Positions 9,360 through 14,059 of a DNA stretch of 14,059 nucleotides are shown here, one piece after another. The stretch comes from DATFMP01 sp041477795 (lineage in GTDB: Bacteria > SAR324 > JACQKK01): assembly GCA_041477795.1 (NCBI GenBank), contig JBGOUY010000091.1, forward strand, positions 1 to 14,059. The letters run 5' to 3'. Position numbers and translations under genes: made by a program. Numbering within the stretch: position 1 is the first letter of the stretch; every line of letters begins with the position of its first letter. The notes under the pieces were generated by a model. The model had not been told where the DNA came from. It searched no databases and worked only from the letters and a program-made list of their open reading frames with translations.

Positions 9360-9413
9360 GGCGCAGCTCCACGGGAGGGCGGGCGGCCCAGGGCCGCCGC
9401 GCGGCAGGGACGG

Positions 9414-10019
9414 CTAGTAGAGGCGGTTCCTGATGGATTCTTCGGTCATGCGCTCGGACTCGGCCACGTCCATGCCGATCTGGTCGGCCAGCATCTTGCC
9501 CAGCGAGGGCAGCTTGGAGCGCTCCACCTGCCGCGCCGGGTCCCAGAGCTGGGAGCGGATGAGGGCCTTGGCGCAGTGCAGGTACACCTCCTCCACCGCC
9601 ACGATCAGGCCGGTGCGCGGCAGGCGGCCCTGCACGGCCAGCGGGGCCAACAGCGCCTCATCCGTCGTGATGCGTCCGCGGCCGTTCACGCGCAGCGTCT
9701 CCTGCACGCCGGGGATGAAGAAGATCAGCCCCACGTGCGGGTTCTGCACCAGGTTGCGCAGGCCATCCAGGCGGTTGTTGCCGGGGCGGTCCGGCAGGAG
9801 CAGCGTGCGGTCGTCCAGCACGGCCACGAAGCCCGGCGCATCGCCCTTGGGCGAGACGTCCAGCGAGCCATCGGCGCCGCCCGTGCCCAGCACCAGGAAC
9901 GGGCTGTGGGCGATGAACGTGCGGCAGTGCTGGTCCAGCGTCGCCATCTGCTTGCGCACGGCGCGCTCACTGGGCGACCCGTACAGGTCGCGCAGCTCGT
10001 CTTCACTGCGGATCTCCAT
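9414..10019 (-). CDS. Pyridoxamine 5'-phosphate oxidase-family FMN-binding protein (MSMEG_1061-like)
   Basis: A 201-residue split-barrel flavoprotein. The core DVSPKGDAPGFVAVLDD (54-70), LLLPDRPGNNRLDGLRNL (73-90) and VGLIFFIPGVQETLRVNGRG (96-115) is characteristic of the PPOX-like MSMEG_1061/DR2398 group. The C-terminal part includes VEEVYLHCAKALIRSQLW. Members bind FMN or F420-like flavins; the substrate is generally unknown, and nothing here shows involvement in vitamin B6 synthesis. ATG 10019 is well placed, with GGAG (10028-10031) eight bases upstream. It heads a probable two-gene unit with the small membrane protein, and a promoter candidate lies about 70 bases upstream. Confidence 0.9.
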   Translation of the reverse strand: MEIRSEDELRDLYGSPSERAVRKQMATLDQHCRTFIAHSPFLVLGTGGADGSLDVSPKGDAPGFVAVLDDRTLLLPDRPGNNRLDGLRNLVQNPHVGLIFFIPGVQETLRVNGRGRITTDEALLAPLAVQGRLPRTGLIVAVEEVYLHCAKALIRSQLWDPARQVERSKLPSLGKMLADQIGMDVAESERMTEESIRNRLY

Positions 10020-10089
10020 GCTGGTGGCTCCAGGGGCGGTTGCGGGCGGCGCTGCCGGTCGGCGGAGAGGCGCAGCCTATGCATGCCCC

Positions 10090-10118
10090 ATTTAGTCACA
10101 GATGGACGCGCTTGTTAA
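10090..10118 (-). promoter_or_regulatory. Candidate promoter for the PPOX flavoprotein gene
   Basis: On the minus strand TTAACA (10118-10113) matches -35 at 5/6, followed by a 17-base spacer and CTAAAT (10095-10090), a weak -10 (3/6). It sits in one of the few AT-rich stretches of the gap, about 70 bases upstream of ATG 10019. Confidence 0.35.
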
Positions 10119-10151
10119 CCCGGACGCTGAAAAGGTGCACAGGAATTCTAC

Positions 10152-10180
10152 TTGCTGGACGGGTTCGGGGCGCGTATAGG
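10152..10180 (+). promoter_or_regulatory. Candidate promoter for the four-cysteine protein gene
   Basis: TTGCTG (10152-10157), a 17-base spacer and TATAGG (10175-10180) give 3/6 and 4/6 matches. It is divergent from the minus-strand promoter candidate and would produce a leader of about 200 bases before ATG 10384. The 364-base gap 10020-10383 otherwise shows only hairpins. Confidence 0.3.
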
Positions 10181-10332
10181 GAAATGCAAGGCGGCCGGGC
10201 CGCAGGGTGGCCCGGGTGCAGCCGTTGCGGCCGGGCGTCGTCCCGGCAGCGGCAGTTGCGCGCACGCCGAGAGGATGCACGTTCGAGTCAGGTCGCGGGA
10301 GCGGCTGCGCTGGCAGCCGGCCCGAGTTGGGG

Positions 10333-10354
10333 GCGACGCCCTTTGCGGCGTCGC
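10333..10354 (+). other. Perfect leader hairpin upstream of the four-cysteine protein gene
   Basis: GCGACGCC (10333-10340), loop CTTTGC and GGCGTCGC (10347-10354) form a perfect eight-pair stem ending 29 bases before ATG 10384. TCAATCTTT follows at 10362-10370, so it could act as a weak terminator or attenuator in the leader. The role is not known. Confidence 0.45.
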
Positions 10355-10383
10355 GCGGTGGTCAATCTTTCGCGACGGGAGAA

Positions 10384-10716
10384 ATGGAGCAGCTCTCAGA
10401 CGAGCATTCGGACGAACAGCCGCAGGAGCTCTCCAGGGATGCGGGGAGCACTCCGAGGGACAGGGACGTCCGAGTCGAAATGATGAGCCGCCAAAGGCGG
10501 CAGGAAGCCCTCGCGTGGGCCCAGGCCTACAAGCTCATCCGCGGCAGCGTGGATGAGATAGTGGAGATCGTCGAGGGCTCCCAGTACACGATCGAGCTGC
10601 TGCTGCAGACGCTGCGCGATGCAGCCTGTCCGCAGTGCAGTCCCCATCCGGCGGACTCCCCCCCATCGTGCGATTTCTGTCGGCGCCGGGACGAGCTGCT
10701 CGCGCAGCTCACCTGA
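10384..10716 (+). CDS. Small protein of unknown function with a CxxC-x10-CxxC motif, 110 aa
   Basis: Residues 1-34 are acidic, polar and probably disordered. Residues 35-80 look helical (RQEALAWAQAYKLIRGSVDE, then EIVEGSQYTIELLLQTL). Residues 82-99 carry two CxxC pairs (C82, C85, C96, C99) separated by ten residues, a spacing suited to a small zinc ribbon, followed by a charged tail. Zinc binding and any regulatory role are inference; no family is recognised. The start is uncertain: ATG 10384 has GGGAG very close in front, and tandem ATGs at 10480 and 10483 would give a protein starting at the helical part. Its stop faces rlmN across a strong palindrome. Confidence 0.55.
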   Translation: MEQLSDEHSDEQPQELSRDAGSTPRDRDVRVEMMSRQRRQEALAWAQAYKLIRGSVDEIVEIVEGSQYTIELLLQTLRDAACPQCSPHPADSPPSCDFCRRRDELLAQLT

Positions 10717-10751
10717 GCGCGGCGCGCGGCGCTTCCAGGGGTGGGGCCTGC

Positions 10752-10777
10752 GCACCCGGCGGCACGCCGCCGGGTGC
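10752..10777. terminator. Strong candidate bidirectional terminator (convergent genes)
   Basis: GCACCCGGCGGC (10752-10763) and GCCGCCGGGTGC (10766-10777) are perfect 12-base inverted repeats around AC, the most perfect stem in the window. It lies 35 bases past the four-cysteine gene (+) and 84 bases past rlmN (-), a classic place for a shared terminator. No T-run flanks it. Confidence 0.55.
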
Positions 10778-10861
10778 ATGCCGCAGCCGTGTGCCGGAGT
10801 GCCCGCCCGGCCCCCGTGGACCGCGGTGGCCCCGCCTCGATACGCGCACCAGAGCGCAGGC

Positions 10862-11956
10862 TCAGCCGGCCGCCACGCTCGGCGTTGCCGCGGCGCCGCC
10901 CAGGCCGGCGGGTCGCCCCCGCCCCTCCCGCACGAGCTGGCCGCAGGCGGCCTGAATGTCCTGTCCTTTGGAAATGCGCACGGTGGCCAGCACGCCGCGG
11001 TCCAGCAGGATGCGCTGGAACGCCTGCGCGTGCGTCAGGGTCGGCGGCCGGTACGGGCTGCCCGGATAGGCGTTGTAGGGGATCAGGTTCACCTTGCACT
11101 TGAAGCCGTGCAGCAGGCGCACCAGGCGGTGCGCATCCTCCAGCGGGTCCGTCAGGCCGTCGATCAGCACGTATTCGAAGGTGATGCGGTAGCGGTTGTC
11201 GCTGGGAATCTCCCGGCACGCCTCGAGCAGCGCGGCGATGTTCCAGCGCCGGTTGACCGGCATCAGCCGCGTGCGCACGGCGTCGTCCACGGCATTGAGG
11301 GAGACGGCCAGGTTGGCGCGCAGGCCCTCGCGCGCGTAGCGCCGGATGGCCGGCACCAGGCCGGAGGTGGAGACGGTCAGCCGCCGCGCGGAAAGCCCGA
11401 AGCCGTTGTCGGCCTGCAGGATCTCCAGCGCGGCCTTCAGGTTGTCGAAGTTGTGCAGCGGCTCGCCCATGCCCATGAACACGACGTTGCGCACGATCTT
11501 GTCGTCGCGGATGGCCCGCGCGGCGGCCACCACCTGCTGCACGATCTCCCCCGGACTGAGGTTGCGCACCAGGCCCATCTTGGCCGTCGCGCAGAAGTCG
11601 CAGCCCATCGCGCAGCCCACCTGGGTGGAGACGCACACGGTGTAGTGCGTCAGGTTGGGCATGAGCACCGTTTCGATCTGCCGCCCGTCCGCCAGGGCAA
11701 AGGCGAACTTGGTGGAGCCGTCCGCCGATTCCGTGCGCGCGACCGGCTCCGCCTCGCCCATCTGGAAGCCTTCGGCCAGCGTGGCGCGCAGGCTCTTGGA
11801 GAGGCTGCTCATCGCCGCGAAGTCCGCCACCCGGTGCTGGTAGAGCCACTGGAAGACCTGGTTCGCGCGGAACGCCTTCTCGCCGTGCGCCGCAAGCCAG
11901 TCCGCCAGGGCGGGCAGGGTGTAGTCCTTGATGTTGGCCAAGGCCTGAGTGTCCAT
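10862..11956 (-). CDS. rlmN: Dual-specificity 23S rRNA/tRNA adenine-C2 methyltransferase (radical SAM)
   Basis: RlmN methylates C2 of A2503 in 23S rRNA and of A37 in some tRNAs, using radical SAM chemistry with a methyl-cysteine intermediate. The 364-residue protein has the radical SAM motif CxxxCxxC (C115, C119, C122 in GCAMGCDFC), the second-shell C108 in TVCVSTQVGC seven residues before it, and the catalytic C338 in GQDIQAACGQL, matching E. coli C118, C125/129/132 and C355. MGMGEPLHNFDN (161-172) and IPYNAYPGSPYRPP are further hallmarks. ATG 11956 starts 29 bases after the psd stop, suggesting co-transcription; its ribosome-binding site is weak, which may mean translational coupling. The C-terminal ~20 residues are a Gly/Ala/Pro-rich extension. 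Confidence 0.96.
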   Translation of the reverse strand: MDTQALANIKDYTLPALADWLAAHGEKAFRANQVFQWLYQHRVADFAAMSSLSKSLRATLAEGFQMGEAEPVARTESADGSTKFAFALADGRQIETVLMPNLTHYTVCVSTQVGCAMGCDFCATAKMGLVRNLSPGEIVQQVVAAARAIRDDKIVRNVVFMGMGEPLHNFDNLKAALEILQADNGFGLSARRLTVSTSGLVPAIRRYAREGLRANLAVSLNAVDDAVRTRLMPVNRRWNIAALLEACREIPSDNRYRITFEYVLIDGLTDPLEDAHRLVRLLHGFKCKVNLIPYNAYPGSPYRPPTLTHAQAFQRILLDRGVLATVRISKGQDIQAACGQLVREGRGRPAGLGGAAATPSVAAG

Positions 11957-11985
11957 GGGTGTCGAGCCGCCGCGGGCGCGGGGGC

Positions 11986-12843
11986 TCAGCTTCTCCTCGT
12001 TGCGAGCGCGGGGGCAAGGATGCGCCCCACCGCCTGCCCCATGCGCACGGGCGTGCCGGGCGGCAGGTCGTCCAGCGCCGCCTCGCCGGGCCGGCAGAGC
12101 AGGATCACCGTGGAGCCCAGCTCGAAGCGCCCCAGTTCCGCGCCGCGCGCCAGCGCGCAGGGCGGCTGCAGGGTCTCCGCCAGCGGCCGGGCGCCGGGGC
12201 GGTTGGTGCTCAGAGCATGATAGACCACGCGCACGCTGCCAACAACGGTGGCGCCCACCGCCACCAGCGCCACCTCCCCGAAGTCCGTGGCCAGGAAGGT
12301 CACCACGCGCTCGTTGCGGGCGAACAGGCCCGGCACGCTCCGCACGCCCAGCGGGCTCACCGTCCACAGGTCGCCCGGGATGTACGCGAAGCGCGTGACG
12401 CGCCCGGCGCAGGGGGTGTGGATGCGGTGGTAGTCGCGCGGGCTGAGGTACAGCGTGAGCGCGCTGCCGCCGTCGTAGGCCGTCCAGGCGGCGTCCCCGC
12501 CCAGCAGGTCGGCCAGCCGGTAGGGGTGGCCCTTGGCCTGCAGGAGCTGCCCCGCCTCGATGCGGCCCGCCACGATCACCGCGCCGTCCACCGGGCAGAG
12601 CAGCGCAGCGGGCGCGGGGGCGAGGGGGCGCAGCTCCGGCCGCACGGCGCGCGTGAAGAAGGCGTTGAAGGTGCGGAACCCCTGCGCCGGCGTGACGAAC
12701 TGCGTCATGTCGATGCGGAAGATCGCCACATACAGCGCGATCGCCGGGCGCAGCAGCCAGGCGGGCCAGCGCACCGAAGCCAGAGCGCCCAGCGCGCGGC
12801 TGAACGCGCGCTTGGGAAACCAGCGCAAGAGGCGATAGTACAT
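11986..12843 (-). CDS. psd: Phosphatidylserine decarboxylase proenzyme
   Basis: Makes phosphatidylethanolamine by decarboxylating phosphatidylserine at the inner membrane. The 285-residue proenzyme cleaves itself at LGST (G243-S244), turning S244 into the pyruvoyl cofactor and giving a beta chain and a short alpha chain of about 42 residues. The processing triad is D86 (PVDG), H139 (in DYHRIH) and S244, equivalent to E. coli D90, H147 and S254. A hydrophobic amphipathic N-terminus (about 20-43) fits membrane attachment. The start is taken as ATG 12843, giving MYYRLLRWFPKR, as in the family. The upstream ATG at 12939 would overlap ftsH and add a Cys/Arg/Pro-rich stretch read through a hairpin. 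pssA is not adjacent. It lies between ftsH and rlmN on the same strand. Confidence 0.95.
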   Translation of the reverse strand: MYYRLLRWFPKRAFSRALGALASVRWPAWLLRPAIALYVAIFRIDMTQFVTPAQGFRTFNAFFTRAVRPELRPLAPAPAALLCPVDGAVIVAGRIEAGQLLQAKGHPYRLADLLGGDAAWTAYDGGSALTLYLSPRDYHRIHTPCAGRVTRFAYIPGDLWTVSPLGVRSVPGLFARNERVVTFLATDFGEVALVAVGATVVGSVRVVYHALSTNRPGARPLAETLQPPCALARGAELGRFELGSTVILLCRPGEAALDDLPPGTPVRMGQAVGRILAPALATRRS

Positions 12844-12861
12844 CCGGGGGCGGGGGCGCGC

Positions 12862-12894
12862 CGCGCAGCCGGGCGGGGGCCGCCCGGCCGCGCG
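12862..12894 (-). other. Very stable hairpin between ftsH and psd
   Basis: On the minus strand CGCGCGGCCGGGCG pairs with CGCCCGGCTGCGCG around loop GCCCC, fourteen pairs with one G.U. The one non-Watson-Crick position is a G.U in minus-strand RNA but an A.C mismatch on the plus strand, so the structure fits the ftsH-psd transcript. It lies in the 58-base gap, starting 7 bases after the ftsH stop and ending about 18 bases before the psd ATG. It has no U-tract; it may be a partial terminator, an mRNA-processing or stability element, or a block on psd translation. Confidence 0.5.
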
Positions 12895-12901
12895 AGGGAA
12901 A

Positions 12902-14059
12902 TCAGGTGGCCGGCGCAAACAACAAGGCGCGCAGCTCATCCCCTTCCACCGTCTCGTGCTCGAGCAGACGCTTGGCGAGGGTGTGCAGCTTGTCGATGTT
13001 GTCGCTGAGCAGGCCCTTGGCCTTCTTGTAGCAGGCCTTGAGGATCTCGTTGATCTCCTGGTCGATCAGTTCGGCCGTATCCTCGCCGTAGGGGCGCTCC
13101 AGGCCGATGTCGCGGCCGAGGAAATGCTGCTCCTCGCCCAGGTCCAGGGTGATCGGGCCGATGGCCTCGCTCATGCCCCACTGCGTGACCATGTTGCGGG
13201 CGGTCTGGGTGGCCTTCTGGATATCGTTGCCCGCGCCGGTGGTGATCGACGCCTCGCCGAAGATCAGCTCCTCGGCCGCGCGTCCGCCCATGGCCACCAT
13301 GATCGCGGCCAGCAGGTAGTCGCGATCGTGGTTGTGCACGTCCTCCTTGGGCATGAAGGAGGTGACGCCCAGGGCCTGCCCGCGCGGCACGATGGTCACC
13401 TTGTGCACCGGATCGGCCTTGGGCACCAGGCTGCCCACGATGGCGTGGCCGGCCTCGTGATAGGCGGTGTTGCGCTTCTCGGCGTCGGTCATCAGCATGC
13501 TGCGGCGCTCCGGGCCCATCATCACCTTGTCGCGCGCCCACTCCAGGTCCTTCAGCTCCACGGCCTGCTTGTTGTGGCGGGCCGCGAAGAGCGCGGCCTC
13601 GTTCACCAGGTTGCGCAGGTCCGCGCCGGAAAAGCCCGGCGTGCCTCGGGCGATCACGCGCAACTCCACCGCCTGCGCCATGCGCACCTTGGCGGCGTGG
13701 ATGGCCAGGATGCGCTCGCGCCCCCGCATGTCCGGCAGGGGCACCGTCACGATGCGGTCGAAGCGGCCCGGGCGCAGCAGCGCGGGGTCGAGCACGTCCA
13801 CGCGGTTGGTGGCGGCCATGATGATGACGCCCTCGCTGGTGTCGAAGCCGTCCATCTCCACCAGGAGCTGGTTCAGCGTCTGCTCGCGCTCGTCGTGGCC
13901 GCTGCCGAGGCCGGCGCCGCGGTGGCGGCCGACGGCGTCGATCTCGTCGATGAACAGGATGCAGGGCGCGTTCTTGCGGCCTTCCTCGAACAGGTCCCGC
14001 ACCCGGCTCGCCCCCACGCCCACGAACATCTCGACGAAGTCCGAGCCGCTGATGGAGAA
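12902..14059 (-). CDS. ftsH: ATP-dependent zinc metalloprotease FtsH, 5'-truncated by window end
   Basis: Membrane-anchored AAA+ protease that extracts and degrades damaged membrane proteins and some cytosolic regulators. The window contains the last 385 residues and the frame is open to base 14059; the N-terminal membrane helices and Walker A are outside. Visible in order are the pore-loop region (SDFVEMFVGVGASRVRDLF), Walker B (ILFIDEID, about 33-40), the second region of homology (ATNRVDVLDPALLRPGRFDR, about 83-102), the zinc site HEAGH (201-205) and the third ligand Asp in TTGAGNDIQKAT (about 279). The C-terminus is short and ends at FAPAT, without the long extension found in some homologues. 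It leads the psd-rlmN unit. Confidence 0.97.
   Translation of the reverse strand, partial: FSISGSDFVEMFVGVGASRVRDLFEEGRKNAPCILFIDEIDAVGRHRGAGLGSGHDEREQTLNQLLVEMDGFDTSEGVIIMAATNRVDVLDPALLRPGRFDRIVTVPLPDMRGRERILAIHAAKVRMAQAVELRVIARGTPGFSGADLRNLVNEAALFAARHNKQAVELKDLEWARDKVMMGPERRSMLMTDAEKRNTAYHEAGHAIVGSLVPKADPVHKVTIVPRGQALGVTSFMPKEDVHNHDRDYLLAAIMVAMGGRAAEELIFGEASITTGAGNDIQKATQTARNMVTQWGMSEAIGPITLDLGEEQHFLGRDIGLERPYGEDTAELIDQEINEILKACYKKAKGLLSDNIDKLHTLAKRLLEHETVEGDELRALLFAPAT

Noticed and set aside
8889..10118. 409-aa plus-strand frame
   Set aside because: Antisense to the PPOX protein and the small membrane protein, both of which have protein-like sequence and ribosome-binding sites.
10619..12220. 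533-aa plus-strand frame, with a further 349-aa frame at 11959-13008
   Set aside because: Antisense to rlmN and psd, which carry all catalytic residues.
12844..12939. ATG 12939 as the start of psd
   Set aside because: It would overlap the ftsH 3' end and translate a very strong hairpin as a Cys/Arg/Pro-rich extension not expected in the family.

Overview
This window is very G+C-rich (roughly 70 % by eye) bacterial chromosomal DNA with tightly spaced genes, mostly housekeeping functions in short transcription units on both strands. No phage, IS transposase, tRNA, rRNA or CRISPR array is visible. A plant-like K+-dependent membrane pyrophosphatase, a DksA-family protein with a long Lys/Ala-rich tail and missing zinc cysteines, and a repeat built of TTTCACAGAT units would fit the Verrucomicrobiota/PVC group. 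That placement is a tentative inference from protein style, not from a marker gene.

Layout. (1) 1-1581 (+): 3' three-quarters of hppA, a proton-pumping pyrophosphatase. (2) 1903-2937 (+): DksA/TraR-type RNA-polymerase-binding protein with a ~200-residue histone-H1-like N-terminal tail, preceded by a 321-base leader region. (3) 3152-4222 (-): a 2-oxoacid dehydrogenase acyltransferase (E2) with one lipoyl domain and no visible E1/E3-binding domain. It is divergent from (4) ilvE, 4540-5667 (+), and a promoter candidate for each gene lies in the shared gap. (5) 5668-6245: an ilvE terminator candidate, a 16-base tandem repeat and a decayed C-terminal fragment of a second ilvE-like gene. (6) 6246-6719 (+): unknown protein. 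(7) 6720-7052: a small element bounded by 19-base perfect inverted repeats. (8) 7053-8519 (+): gatA, followed by a small basic unknown protein at 8591-8878. (9) 8949-10019 (-): a PPOX-type flavoprotein and a small membrane protein, probably one unit. (10) 10384-10716 (+): a small four-cysteine unknown protein. (11) 10862-14059 (-): ftsH (5' end outside the window), psd and rlmN, probably one operon.

The functions cover membrane energetics (HppA), stringent-type transcription control (DksA-like), branched-chain amino acid metabolism (IlvE, possibly the orphan E2), translation quality (GatA, RlmN) and membrane lipid/protein homeostasis (FtsH, Psd). I see no multi-gene novel system. The points most worth a second look are the tailed, zinc-ligand-poor DksA protein, the ilvE ghost tail, the inverted-repeat element and the E2 without a subunit-binding domain.
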